NCBI GenBank assembly: GCA_964553045.1
Contig: CAZKJG010000031.1
Span: 1 to 22,321 of the forward strand
Source: JAWLEP01 sp964553045
GTDB lineage: Bacteria; Fermentibacterota; Fermentibacteria; Fermentibacterales; JCC-6
Direction: 5' to 3'
Length of the DNA stretch: 22,321 bases
How positions within the stretch are numbered: the stretch's first letter is position 1; every line of letters starts with the position of its first letter. Under the pieces are notes generated by a model. It was not told the DNA's origin. It worked only from the letters and a program-made list of their open reading frames with translations, and did no database searches. Position numbers and translations under genes: made by a program. Positions 1-7,847 of this stretch are shown one piece after another.

Positions 1-71
1 CATGCAATATAGCAAGATGCGACTCTGTCGTTCAATTAGGAACGAAAGTCCTGTTCTTTAACAATAGACTG

Positions 72-119
72 CAACGGAATTGCCGCTGTAGCATTTACAG
101 ATGCAACTGCAATCCGTTG
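72..119. repeat. Nested imperfect inverted repeat
   Basis: The outer arms are caacggaattgc (72-83) and gcaatccgttg (109-119), which pair except for one bulged A. Inside them, ctgta (86-90) and tacag (96-100) form a second stem around a five-base loop. The fold would be a long two-part hairpin. Its role is unknown; it could be a structured RNA, a recombination site or chance. Confidence 0.4.
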
Positions 120-222
120 AGCCCTATTGCAACGAAGACCTACTATGTCATAACTGCCTCTACGACAACAAAATGCTTTAATGTCCCAGATTGTGACGTT
201 AGATTTATTGCATTCTTTGTGA

Positions 223-237
223 AGCATAATATATGCT
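223..237. repeat. AT-rich palindrome
   Basis: AGCATA and TATGCT are perfect 6-bp arms around a 3-bp ATA centre. The size and form are like a dimeric regulator binding site, but no gene start lies at a convincing distance, so no function is assigned. Confidence 0.3.
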
Positions 238-330
238 CTGCATGAAATGACCGCCAAGCACCAAGAGCAGACGCAACCTTTCTGAACAGGGCTGAATGGA
301 ATGAACGAATAGAACAGCAGTATTCCTAGT

Positions 331-618
331 TCATGAACGCCGCATTTCTCTTAGCCGCCTCTCGGTCAACATCCTGCGGGTCCAGTTGTCGCCCAGGCTC
401 TCTATGTCAGCGAGCAAGTCTCCCGGAAGCTGTAGCAGGTTCAGCCACTGGCTGATCCTCGCCCGCGTTACTCCCATGTTCTTGGCGAGTTCCGTCTGGG
501 TAAGGCCTTCCGCCTCCATCTGAGCCTTGAGCTCCCTGGCGTAGATGATCGGGTTGCGGAACGTCCTTGCCGGCTCTGGAGGCAGATCCGGGCGTCTGGT
601 TGTGAGGGTGAATGTCAT
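331..618 (-). CDS. Small helix-turn-helix DNA-binding protein (ParB/KorB-like HTH)
   Basis: A 95-residue protein. Residues about 38-65 (LTQTELAKNMGVTRARISQW followed by LNLLQLP) are a typical helix-turn-helix of the ParB/KorB or phage-regulator kind, preceded by a Pro-rich N-terminus (RPDLPPEPARTFRNP) and followed by a basic C-terminus. The ATG at 618 is chosen because GAGG sits seven bases upstream; the frame stays open further upstream, but that part is low-complexity and has no start with a good ribosome site. From general knowledge, small proteins of this shape often accompany site-specific recombinases in mobile elements. No recombinase is in the window, although the gene lies beside the AT-rich stretch at 1-330. 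DNA binding is well supported; the target is unknown. Confidence 0.75.
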   Translation of the reverse strand: MTFTLTTRRPDLPPEPARTFRNPIIYARELKAQMEAEGLTQTELAKNMGVTRARISQWLNLLQLPGDLLADIESLGDNWTRRMLTERRLREMRRS

Positions 619-882
619 GGTTGGCCTCGTTCGACTGGCCACAAGGTTGGCGAGCCATCCCACCGAACTTTGGCAATGCAGCACGTGCGTTTCGGTCTCG
701 CAGATCCCCTTCCCGGAAAACAGCAACATGCAGCAATGCCGCGCACCTGCCACTCGCCCGCGGAAAACAGTCCGGCGGCAAGAGAGCCCAAGCGGCGCTA
801 CTTGTCGCAGTAGCGCTCCTCCTGCTATCTCCCCATTGATCAGATTCGAGGAAGCTGGGCCTTGGACAATGGGAGGTTCCGG
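619..882. other. Intergenic region between divergent genes
   Basis: This 264-base stretch separates the divergent helix-turn-helix and PAP2 genes. Open frames here have poor codon use and no ribosome sites. The one notable element is the hairpin at 795-816. I see no clear -10/-35 pair for the PAP2 gene. Confidence 0.5.
795..816. repeat. Perfect 8-bp inverted repeat
   Basis: Arms GCGCTACT (795-802) and AGTAGCGC (809-816) around a six-base loop, TGTCGC. It is followed on the plus strand by a pyrimidine-rich but not T-only run, so it is not a standard terminator. It ends 66 bases before the PAP2 start and could be an operator or a leader hairpin. Confidence 0.45.
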
Positions 883-1794
883 ATGAATTCCAAGGGGCCG
901 AATAATAGCGCCATTGATGTGCTCGGCGGCGCAGGATCGTCCAGTCGCATGGGCTGCGTCCGGGACTTGCTGATCGCTGTGCTGACGCTCTGGCTGGGGG
1001 CCCTGTCCTGCTCCACGGGACTCTCCACCGAAAGAGACACCGGTGTATCCCCTTCGCTGCCCGACTGGACCCGCCTGAAGTCTGCCGCCATGCATGCCGC
1101 TGCCGATCCCATCACTGTCTCCGCAGTGGCGGCATCGGCAGCCATTTACCTCGGAGGGCTTGATCGGGACGTATCGGACTGGGCGCGGGAGGACAACCCG
1201 CTTTTCGGATCGCCCGGCCGGGCAAGGGACTACAGCGATGCGCTACGGGATGCCGCCATCTACTGCTGCTACGCCGGCATGGGCGCGGAGACAGTCGCGG
1301 GTTACTCGAGAAGGGGCCTTCGTGGTCTGCTGGTGCCCGGGCTAACCAATGCCGGAATCGCTGCAGCCGCTATCGGAGCAAACTCGGGTCTGACCTCATG
1401 GATCAAGAGCGGAACGGGCAGACTGCGCCCCGACGGCTCGAACCGCAGGAGCTTCCCCTCGGGACATGCCTCGGAAGCCGCCGTTCATGCCACACTCGCG
1501 TCGCATTCAGCACAGAGGCTGCATCTCTCCGGAACGTGGAGCACGGGGCTTGCGGCGGGAATGGGGCTCACTGTCGCCGCCACCGCATGGGCGCGGATCG
1601 AGGGTGGCCGCCACTACCCCTCGGACGTTCTTGCCGGGGCCGCGCTCGGCCGGTTCCTTGCCGATTTTGTAAGCGCCCTCTTCCTGGCCTCCGACTGTCC
1701 CGTAGCCATGACCGTCCAGCCCGGGGCCAACCCATCCTATAGGATATGCGTCCGTCTGTCATTTGCGCCGGCCGTCTGCCATGCCCGCCGCTGA
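883..1794 (+). CDS. PAP2-family phosphatase, membrane-anchored or exported
   Basis: A 303-residue protein with the complete three-part signature of the PAP2 (type 2 phosphatidic acid phosphatase) superfamily: K175-x6-R182-P183, P192-S-G-H195, and R238-x5-H244-x3-D248. His195 and His244 are the expected catalytic residues. The family removes phosphate from lipid phosphates (phosphatidic acid, undecaprenyl pyrophosphate and similar) at the membrane. Residues about 27-42 are hydrophobic after a basic patch, as in a signal anchor; a Cys at 43 could be a weak lipobox. ATG 883 is chosen because GGGAGG lies six bases upstream; a TTG at 862 and an ATG at 949 are alternatives. The gene ends six bases from the convergent propeller gene. 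The substrate cannot be read from the sequence. Confidence 0.88.
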   Translation: MNSKGPNNSAIDVLGGAGSSSRMGCVRDLLIAVLTLWLGALSCSTGLSTERDTGVSPSLPDWTRLKSAAMHAAADPITVSAVAASAAIYLGGLDRDVSDWAREDNPLFGSPGRARDYSDALRDAAIYCCYAGMGAETVAGYSRRGLRGLLVPGLTNAGIAAAAIGANSGLTSWIKSGTGRLRPDGSNRRSFPSGHASEAAVHATLASHSAQRLHLSGTWSTGLAAGMGLTVAATAWARIEGGRHYPSDVLAGAALGRFLADFVSALFLASDCPVAMTVQPGANPSYRICVRLSFAPAVCHARR

Positions 1795-1800
1795 TACCCG

Positions 1801-3621
1801 CTAGAGCTTCAGCAGCAGTGTAAACAGATCGCCCTCTGCCCGGCGCACCCGAGCCGTGTAGACTCCCGCCGGAAGCTCCCTCCCGGTTGCCGAAAGGCCG
1901 TCCCAGACGTACGCTGTGCCCGATCCGTCGGCCAAAGGCGCTATCTCCGCCACCAGCCTGCCGCCCAGGTCGTACACTCGAAGGTCCCCCCCGGCGTGCG
2001 CTCCATGCGGCGGGATCATGGTGACCGATGTGCGAAAGGGGTTGGGAAACGCCCTGAGAGCGGCCCTGGGAAGCATCCCGCCAGATGTTCCTTCCACGCC
2101 CTGGGAGGGGGCCGGGATATACTCCCCATGGCGCCCCGGGCCGTACTGGAACATGGGCATTCGGACGCAGGAGCTGTCCACCGCGTCGGGGATGTCCCAC
2201 AAGTGCACAGTGCAGAGAGGGTCTTCCAGCTGCGTCAGCACCAGCAGCTCGAGGTCCTGGTCCAGGTCCACGTCGCCAAGGGCTGCGGTGTTGAAGAATG
2301 TACTCCCCTCGGTGTTGATGGGCCAGCCGTCAATTGCGTCACCGGTGTGATGGCAGCCCATCAGTTTGCCGGGCGTGATGTTGGTGTCCCAGATGAACTC
2401 GGGGTCCTGGTCGCCGTCTATGTCGGCAACCGCCGCCTGCGCGTTGATGGCGTCCACGGGACCGACGGGCCAGCCCGCCACGGAGGTACCGTCATGATGC
2501 CAGGCGTACATGTGGTTGGTGGGGGTGCCGGAGAGAACCTGGTCGCCCACCATCAGCTCTCGGTCGCCGTCGGCGTCCATGTCGGCGAAGGTAGCCGGGG
2601 CGTATATCCAGTAGCCGACTGAGTTCGGCCAACCCGCGCAGTCGGTGCCGTCGTGGTTCAGCAGGAACATGTGATTGCTTCCACCGGTGTTGTGGCCGCC
2701 CACGGCGATCTCCAGGTAGCCGTCCTCGTCGATGTCGGCGAAAACGGGCGCGGAATAGGAGAACACGTCACCCGTGGAGGGCGTATAGGGGAATCCCTCG
2801 AGCAGAGACCCGTCCATCTCGAAGGCGTACACGCTCGCGTAGGACTCGTAGACGATCTCCTTTGTTCCGTCGTCGTCGATGTCGGCGGCACCTGCCGAAG
2901 ATGCCGGAACATGATCGATCTCCTGCGGCCATCCCGCCAGCAACTGTCCCGTACCGTCACAAACGTATACCCGGCCTATGGGGTAGTCTCTTTCGCCGAC
3001 GATGATCTCGCAGGCGCCGTCTCCGTCGAGGTCGACCACAGTGGGCGACCGGGAGTGGTCGCCGTTCGTCAGCAGCGGGAAGCCTTCGGCCAGGGCTCCA
3101 TCGGCATGATAGGCATAGGTCCACCCCAGGCTGCCGTTGGGCCAGTTGTCGGAGGTGACCACCACCTCTCCCTCTCCGTCCCCGTCCAGGTCGCCGAAGG
3201 CCGGCTGTCCCGATATGGCGCTGCCCGTGGGGACGGTTACGGGCCATCCATCGAGCTCGGTGCCGTCGTGGTTGTAGAGGTGGATGTCGAAGTCGGCCAC
3301 GAACAGAACCTCAAGCTCCTGATCATCGTCCGCCTGTACAAGCAGGGCCCCCTCGTAGGGGCTTTGCGCCGACAGGTCCACCGGCCATCCGGCCTGGTAC
3401 GGATAGGGCGATTCAAGAGCGAAGCCCCCCTCAATGACGGGCTCGGCCTCGTCGGAGCAGCAGGCGATCACGTATCCCATGGCGTCTGCAAGCGGGTGGC
3501 CGGGGGAGCTTCTGATTTCTGCGGCCGCGGCACCGGCCGCGAACGAGAACAGCAGTGCCGCTGCCAGCGGCTCTAGCATGGGGGTAGATACAGGGCCGAA
3601 CGGTCCGCGTCTTGTTCTCAT
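1801..3621 (-). CDS. Secreted FG-GAP/VCBS seven-repeat propeller protein with C-terminal sorting domain
   Basis: A 606-residue protein. Residues 1-34 are a signal peptide ending in an Ala-rich stretch (AAGAAAAE). Seven DxDxDG-type calcium-binding repeats follow (for example DLDGDGEGEVVV, DIDEDGYLEIAV, DVDLDQDLELLV), the number expected for one seven-bladed beta-propeller, as in integrin-alpha-like FG-GAP proteins. The last 95 or so residues are a FlgD-Ig / type-IX-secretion-like domain (AFPNPFRTSV, LRVYDLGGRLVAEI, ELPAGVYTARV), which in Bacteroidetes-type systems directs export and surface attachment. The start at 3621 has GGGAG four bases upstream; the frame runs to 3681 without a better site. 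Ligand or partner is unknown. It has no ASPIC/UnbV domain, unlike the proteins at 4568 and 17871. Confidence 0.88.
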   Translation of the reverse strand: MRTRRGPFGPVSTPMLEPLAAALLFSFAAGAAAAEIRSSPGHPLADAMGYVIACCSDEAEPVIEGGFALESPYPYQAGWPVDLSAQSPYEGALLVQADDDQELEVLFVADFDIHLYNHDGTELDGWPVTVPTGSAISGQPAFGDLDGDGEGEVVVTSDNWPNGSLGWTYAYHADGALAEGFPLLTNGDHSRSPTVVDLDGDGACEIIVGERDYPIGRVYVCDGTGQLLAGWPQEIDHVPASSAGAADIDDDGTKEIVYESYASVYAFEMDGSLLEGFPYTPSTGDVFSYSAPVFADIDEDGYLEIAVGGHNTGGSNHMFLLNHDGTDCAGWPNSVGYWIYAPATFADMDADGDRELMVGDQVLSGTPTNHMYAWHHDGTSVAGWPVGPVDAINAQAAVADIDGDQDPEFIWDTNITPGKLMGCHHTGDAIDGWPINTEGSTFFNTAALGDVDLDQDLELLVLTQLEDPLCTVHLWDIPDAVDSSCVRMPMFQYGPGRHGEYIPAPSQGVEGTSGGMLPRAALRAFPNPFRTSVTMIPPHGAHAGGDLRVYDLGGRLVAEIAPLADGSGTAYVWDGLSATGRELPAGVYTARVRRAEGDLFTLLLKL

Positions 3622-3754
3622 GGTCTCCCTTCGGAAATGTTCAGGCAGCGTCAGCCAGCCGTGATTAGTATCTGCGTCCATTCATAAGGTGGTCTGAAGA
3701 CGATGTCATTGCTTGCGGAATCTCCAGCCCGTTCGGAACAGGTCTGCGGGACTG

Positions 3755-4249
3755 CTAGGCCCTGGGGTAGAAGGCCATCCAATGGTTGAGCAGCTTCACC
3801 AACAGACCTCCCGCCAGAGGCAGGAGGAGGCAGGCCAGCAGTCGCATCACAGCGAATCTCCACCCTACAAAGGCTATCTCGTAGGGGACTCTGGTGACCG
3901 CCACACCGAGGCTGGCCGAGAGGACCATGGTCATCACCGGCGCTATGCCCGAGCCGGCCTTGAGCAGGGAGGCCGCGATCGGAAGTATGGTGAACGGGGC
4001 GCCGGGGGTTACCGCTCCCACGCCCCATCCGATGAGCAGGCCCTTCATTCCGCTACGTGGGCCCAGATAGTCCGAGACGATCTCGTGGGGCACCAGCACC
4101 TGCAGGAACCCCGCAATGCCCAGCGCCAGCAGCAGCAGGAGCCAGACATGCTTGAACGTCTGGAAACCCTCCCTGATGCCTTCCAGGACCTTCTCGCCGC
4201 TGTGAGCCAGCCATATGCCCCCGGCCATCAGGAGGAAGACAGCAAGCAT
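3755..4249 (-). CDS. Half-size permease, ArsP/DUF318 family
   Basis: A 164-residue membrane protein with about four or five hydrophobic segments. The stretch GAVTPGAPFTILPIAASLLK and the later TRVPYEIAFVGWRFAVMRLL match the second half of the ArsP_1/DUF318 permease family, which includes organoarsenical exporters, while the usual first half is missing. Half-length members of this family exist and are thought to pair with a second half-size protein, but none is seen in this window. ATG 4249 is the only standard start, yet it has no obvious ribosome site; the frame reads on through hydrophobic sequence to a CTG at 4270, so the true start is uncertain. It lies 43 bases after the DUF2892 gene and is probably cotranscribed with it. 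The transported substrate is unknown. Confidence 0.75.
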   Translation of the reverse strand: MLAVFLLMAGGIWLAHSGEKVLEGIREGFQTFKHVWLLLLLALGIAGFLQVLVPHEIVSDYLGPRSGMKGLLIGWGVGAVTPGAPFTILPIAASLLKAGSGIAPVMTMVLSASLGVAVTRVPYEIAFVGWRFAVMRLLACLLLPLAGGLLVKLLNHWMAFYPRA

Positions 4250-4292
4250 TATCCAGGTGTTGATGTTCAGGGCCGGCCCGCCTTTCCCTTGG

Positions 4293-4508
4293 CTACGACT
4301 CCCGCTTCGAGCACTTCCCGGTATCGATGCCGAAGGGCAGGTACAGCGAGCAGAAACCCGTAATGGCCGTAAAGAGCATGGCCAGACCCACCAGTCCCAG
4401 TATCAGAGCGGGCGTACCGTCCACCACTCCTGCGAAGTAGAGAACGGCTATGACCGCCGCCACGGCAAGCCTGACCGCCCTGTCCGTCCCGCCCAGGTTC
4501 TTCTTCAT
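4293..4508 (-). CDS. Small DUF2892 (YgaP-type) inner-membrane protein
   Basis: A 71-residue protein beginning MKKNLGGTDRAVRLAVA, with two hydrophobic segments and the stretch GFCSLYLPFGIDTGKC near the end. This is the typical pattern of DUF2892, the membrane part of YgaP-like proteins, often found as a stand-alone gene near sulfur or redox genes. The conserved Cys residues of the family are present. ATG 4508 is chosen because GGGAG lies five bases upstream; an ATG four codons earlier has no such site. It is probably in one operon with the permease that follows. Its molecular function is not established. Confidence 0.82.
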   Translation of the reverse strand: MKKNLGGTDRAVRLAVAAVIAVLYFAGVVDGTPALILGLVGLAMLFTAITGFCSLYLPFGIDTGKCSKRES

Positions 4509-4567
4509 GCCATCTCCCATCCTGTTCCACGGCAGTGCGCGGCATTCTTAAGCATTGGCCCCGCAAG

Positions 4568-6271
4568 CTATCTGAGCACCACGATCCTGCCTGCATCCAG
4601 CGCGCCAGCGGCTTCCAGGCGCACGCAGTAGACGCCGGGCTCAAGGTCCGCCACCGGGAGGCTGACGGTGCCGGTGGAGCCTCCCGGCTCCGAAGCCTCG
4701 CTCCACACAAGCCGTCCCGCGACATCGAGAACGTCCACTCGGGATCGGGCGGCGGAGGGAGCGCGGAACCGCAGCATGCAATGATCAGCCGCCGGGTTGG
4801 GGGATATTCCCAGGATGACCGGGCCACCGTCCAGGGAGGTTCGTTCGTATTCGAACACCCCGGGCCCGCTTCCCTCCACCAGGTCCACATGGGTGTCCGC
4901 GACCAGATCCGTGTAGGTCTCCACCAGCCCCGAGGGCCAGAGGATCTCTATCTCGAAGGGTCCTGAAGTGCCCCCCAGGCCGAACTCCAGCTCCTTGCTG
5001 TCTGCGTCCCCCATGCCGTGGCCCCCGTCCACCCTCTGCCAGGTGGTGAGACCGTCCTTTGTACACTTGACCACCGCGCCGATGGCGCTGCGGTTGGAGA
5101 CCGTTCCCACCAGGTTTAGGACGACCCAGTGGTTGTCCATCCCCTCGCAGCGCAGCAGGCTGTTGCCGAAATGGGTGGCCAGGAAGAGGTCGGTGTCGCC
5201 GTCGCCGTCGTAGTCGGCGAAACCGGTGCCGAATGGGTCTTCGGGCTCGTCTATGTTAAGCTGCTGCGCGATGTCGGTGAAGGTGGAGTCGCCTTCGTTG
5301 CGGTAGAGACGGTTGGGGTTCACGTGGTTGGAGGAGAAGATGTCCACCAGGCCGTCGTAGTCTATGTCCAGGAAGGTGGCCGTTCGGCCGTCTCCCACGT
5401 CACCCACTCCGGCGCTGGCCGTTATCTCCTCGAAGGTGCCGTCTCCCTGGTTGTGGTAGAGCCTGTTGCTGGGACTGGAGATGTTCACGGAGTAGAGGTC
5501 GAAGAACCCGTCGCCGTCGAAGTCCCCCGCGCATACCCCTGAGGTCCCGTAGGGGTCGTCCACCCCCGCCTCGGCCGCCACCTCCTCGAAGGTGCCGTCG
5601 CCCTGGTTGTGGTAAAGCAGGTTGCCGTCGTTGGCGCCTATGTAGCAGTCCTCCAGGCCGTCGTTGTCGTAGTCCACCCAGGCGCAGCTGCTGCCCCCCG
5701 TCTGGAAGCCGGCGGCCTCGGCGCGCTCCTCGAAGAAGCCTCCGCCGAGGTTGCGGAAGAGGTAGTTGGTGTTCCCGGCCAGGTGCAGGTCGAGAAGGCC
5801 GTCGTCGTCGTAGTCCACCCAGGCACACCGCCAGATGTAGGTGCCGAAGATTCCGGCGGTATCGCTTACGTCGTCGAACTGCATGCCCCCGATGTTGTGG
5901 TACAGCTTGGTCTCTACGTAACCAAAGGAGATGATCGCCACGTCGTCCAGGCCGTCGTTGTCGTAATCGCCCACGGCGAAGTTGCGGGCCTCGTCGGCCA
6001 GGCCGGAGGAGGAGTGCACGTCTGTGAAGACATCGCCGTCATTCCGGTACAGGTACACATCCCCGGGGTAGCTCGACGTGGAGACAAGCAGGTCGAGGTC
6101 GCCGTCGCCGTCGAGGTCGCTCCAGGCGGCTCCGCTGCCCAGGCCGGGGACGTCTATGCCCATCTCGGAGGTCATGTCGGTGTAGACCTGAAAGGCTCCG
6201 GCAGGCATCGCGAAAGCCAGTATCGCCAGGACGGCCGCAAGGCCGATCTTCGGCATGCAATCTACAGGCAT
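4568..6271 (-). CDS. CRTAC1-like secreted protein: seven VCBS repeats, ASPIC/UnbV, sorting domain
   Basis: A 567-residue protein. Signal peptide at about 1-27. Seven calcium-binding repeats lie between residues 52 and 363 (DLDGDGDLDLLV, DYDNDGLDDVAI, DYDDDGLLDLHL, DYDNDGLEDCYI, DFDGDGFFDLYS, DIDYDGLVDIFS, DYDGDGDTDLFL), enough for a seven-bladed propeller. An ASPIC/UnbV domain spans about 394-465 (SNRSAIGAVV, WPSGLVETY). A FlgD/type-IX-like C-terminal domain covers about 487-567 (SPNPAADHCM, VDVLDVAGRLVW, LEPGVYCVRL). ATG 6271 has AAAGGAG eight bases upstream. From family knowledge, such proteins are extracellular and their function is mostly unknown. A candidate promoter lies at 6374-6402. 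The architecture matches the gene at 17871. Confidence 0.92.
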   Translation of the reverse strand: MPVDCMPKIGLAAVLAILAFAMPAGAFQVYTDMTSEMGIDVPGLGSGAAWSDLDGDGDLDLLVSTSSYPGDVYLYRNDGDVFTDVHSSSGLADEARNFAVGDYDNDGLDDVAIISFGYVETKLYHNIGGMQFDDVSDTAGIFGTYIWRCAWVDYDDDGLLDLHLAGNTNYLFRNLGGGFFEERAEAAGFQTGGSSCAWVDYDNDGLEDCYIGANDGNLLYHNQGDGTFEEVAAEAGVDDPYGTSGVCAGDFDGDGFFDLYSVNISSPSNRLYHNQGDGTFEEITASAGVGDVGDGRTATFLDIDYDGLVDIFSSNHVNPNRLYRNEGDSTFTDIAQQLNIDEPEDPFGTGFADYDGDGDTDLFLATHFGNSLLRCEGMDNHWVVLNLVGTVSNRSAIGAVVKCTKDGLTTWQRVDGGHGMGDADSKELEFGLGGTSGPFEIEILWPSGLVETYTDLVADTHVDLVEGSGPGVFEYERTSLDGGPVILGISPNPAADHCMLRFRAPSAARSRVDVLDVAGRLVWSEASEPGGSTGTVSLPVADLEPGVYCVRLEAAGALDAGRIVVLR

Positions 6272-6373
6272 CCTCGGAACTCCTTTCGGCTCGGCCCCAG
6301 AGGTCACAGCCTTCCTCCCCGGTCGGCATCACCCGCACCCGGTGCACGGCCCAGACATCTGTCACTCAAGTTC

Positions 6374-6402
6374 AGCATAAGCACTCGCGGGGCAATGCGC
6401 AA
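6374..6402 (-). promoter_or_regulatory. Candidate sigma70-type promoter for the CRTAC1-like gene
   Basis: On the minus strand TTGCGC (-35, 6397-6402) and TATGCT (-10, 6374-6379) are separated by 17 bases. It lies in the gap between the zinc-ribbon gene and the CRTAC1-like gene and would give a leader of about 95 bases. The -35 match is only partial, so the call is tentative. Confidence 0.4.
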
Positions 6403-6417
6403 AACGGAGCCGATGCT

Positions 6418-7170
6418 TCAACCCGCCCCCTTCGTTTTTCGCCGCATCAGCGACATCCCCGCCTGTCTGGCGATTGCCATCAGGCCCCAGACCAGCGCCA
6501 GGACCATGAGACCCTTTCCCGCAGCCTCCAATACCTCCGCGATTGCCCGCGCCTTGTCCAGGAGTCCCAGCTCGTTGAGGATGAAGTTCCAGTCGTGGAA
6601 GCCGTAGGGGGCAGAGGAACCGGTGTTGCCCCCCAGGAGGGGCAGGGTCATGGAAGCGGCATCGTTGACGTAGGGTGCGATATCCAGAACGCTCTCACCG
6701 GTCCACCACAGCGCCATAGAGGCCCCGAAAGCGTCACGCGTCCTGACGAGGAGCACCAGCGTGCAGACCAGGGGCATTATGATCTGTCCCAGGCTGCCTC
6801 CCAGGGAATGCATGACCCGGCCGAACGGCCTGAACAGCAGGTGTCCGGCCTCGTGAAAGGGCAGGTTCACCAGGTGCATGAACGACCGGCCCACGTAGTT
6901 GCTCTCTATCGAAGCCCCCAGGAACTTCAGGCTCCAGAGGAAGACAAGAACCAGCAGGACGGCCTTGGCCACCGTGAACGCCGGGAGCTCCCCCTCATCG
7001 GTGGGAAGCAGGCAGTCGGCCACGGCAGCCGAGACCGACCTTCGGGAAGACTCCTTCCGCCGGGGACGGAGCCGGTCTGGAAGCGGCCGGTATCTGCTGA
7101 ATATCAGACCGCAACGAAGACACTCCCTGTTGCCATCCGGCTGTTCCAGGCCGCACTTCGGACACCTCAC
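6418..7170 (-). CDS. Zinc-ribbon membrane protein with HEAGH motif
   Basis: A 250-residue protein. The N-terminus has a zinc ribbon (Cys3, Cys6, Cys17, Cys20). Several hydrophobic segments follow (roughly 67-84, 128-142, 218-235). Between the first two lies FHEAGH (105-110), an HExxH pair of the kind used for zinc by M50-like membrane metalloproteases, and later HDWN (192-195). I judge it an M50-related or metalloprotease-like membrane protein, but a peptidase function is not shown. The start is GTG at 7170, since the zinc ribbon begins immediately; its ribosome site is weak. It begins 30 bases after the stop of the lipoprotein gene and is probably cotranscribed with it. Confidence 0.7.
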   Translation of the reverse strand: MRCPKCGLEQPDGNRECLRCGLIFSRYRPLPDRLRPRRKESSRRSVSAAVADCLLPTDEGELPAFTVAKAVLLVLVFLWSLKFLGASIESNYVGRSFMHLVNLPFHEAGHLLFRPFGRVMHSLGGSLGQIIMPLVCTLVLLVRTRDAFGASMALWWTGESVLDIAPYVNDAASMTLPLLGGNTGSSAPYGFHDWNFILNELGLLDKARAIAEVLEAAGKGLMVLALVWGLMAIARQAGMSLMRRKTKGAG

Positions 7171-7200
7171 ACCGAGAGCCGGCCGTGCCGCATCGGTCCC

Positions 7201-7809
7201 CTACCGGCCGGAACCCTTCTTGTACTCGATCACGTCCAGCACGGTGTTCTCGTCGGCGTCCACTATCACCGTGAGCTGCTCGGTGCTGTCCGGGGACATG
7301 TACTGTATCAGGGCCAGGTTCAGGGCCATCGGGAATTCGGGGTAGTCGTTTCCCTGAACGTTGAGAGTGTACTCGTTCCAGCCGCTGTAGCCCGAGTCCA
7401 GGGAGTCCCTGGCTGCGGTTACCCAGGGGCCGGCATCGTTGTATTCCGGCAGACCGGTCAGGGGGACGGTGACGTCGCTCTGCCAGAACGAGGTGGGACT
7501 CCCGGTGTAGTACTCGACGGAGACGGCCAGAACGTTGTTGGAGTCGGACGAGGCGGAGTCGGCGTAGTAGAAGAACCAGGGGATTCCCTCCTCCGGCAAG
7601 CCCTCGCTGTTCAGGTCGGCGCACACGATGTAGAAGAGCTCTGCCCCGGGGTACTCGCTGTCGCGGACCCCATCGGCGATCTCCCTTCCCCAGCCCAGGC
7701 TGTGCTCGCCGTAGCCGCTGTTGCCGCTACCGGATGGGTCGCTTCCGCAGGCCGCCACCAGCAGGATTCCGGCCACAATGCAGAGGGTCAGACGGAAACT
7801 GGACGGCAT
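7201..7809 (-). CDS. Putative lipoprotein of unknown function
   Basis: A 202-residue protein with a lipoprotein signal: a basic residue at 6, a hydrophobic stretch and the lipobox LVAAC with the acylated Cys at 21, followed by a Ser/Gly-rich linker. The mature part is acidic and rich in Tyr and Trp, ending in VIVDADENTVLDVIEYKKGSG. I recognise no family. GGGAGG lies six bases before the ATG at 7809. It is the first gene of a probable two-gene unit with the zinc-ribbon protein and is divergent from the DUF255 gene. Confidence 0.78.
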   Translation of the reverse strand: MPSSFRLTLCIVAGILLVAACGSDPSGSGNSGYGEHSLGWGREIADGVRDSEYPGAELFYIVCADLNSEGLPEEGIPWFFYYADSASSDSNNVLAVSVEYYTGSPTSFWQSDVTVPLTGLPEYNDAGPWVTAARDSLDSGYSGWNEYTLNVQGNDYPEFPMALNLALIQYMSPDSTEQLTVIVDADENTVLDVIEYKKGSGR

Positions 7810-7847
7810 CTCTAACCTCCCTCGATGATGTCATATCCAACAAATAA

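Larger units (their letters stand above)
1..330. other. AT-rich stretch without a convincing gene
   Basis: This stretch is visibly richer in A and T than the rest of the window. One small open frame exists on the minus strand (36-257, TTG start, 73 residues, containing several Cys), but it has no well-placed ribosome binding site and resembles no family I recognise, so I do not call it a gene. The stretch holds a nested imperfect hairpin (72-119) and an AT-rich palindrome (223-237). The composition break next to a small helix-turn-helix gene suggests recently acquired DNA or the remains of an element. That is inference only. Confidence 0.5.

Noticed and set aside
72..119. An integron attC-like site, since the fold is a long bulged hairpin ending in GTTGAGC.
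   Set aside because: The 3' box fits the GTTRRRY pattern, but the 5' box (ending in GCAAC) does not fit RYYYAAC, and no integrase or cassette array is seen.
36..257. A 73-residue minus-strand open frame in the AT-rich stretch.
   Set aside because: It begins with TTG, has no well-placed ribosome site and no recognisable family; kept only as part of the region description.
407..781. A 124-residue minus-strand frame overlapping the helix-turn-helix gene.
   Set aside because: It is a frame-shifted shadow of the helix-turn-helix gene and has no good start signal.
1568..3576. Long plus-strand and alternative minus-strand frames over the first propeller gene.
   Set aside because: They arise from the GC-rich, repeat-rich coding of the propeller protein; repetitive Val/Gly or Arg-rich translations show they are shadows.
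5129..6607. Plus-strand frames opposite the CRTAC1-like gene, including one of 332 residues.
   Set aside because: Low-complexity Val/Gly/Ala-rich products antisense to a clear gene; shadows.
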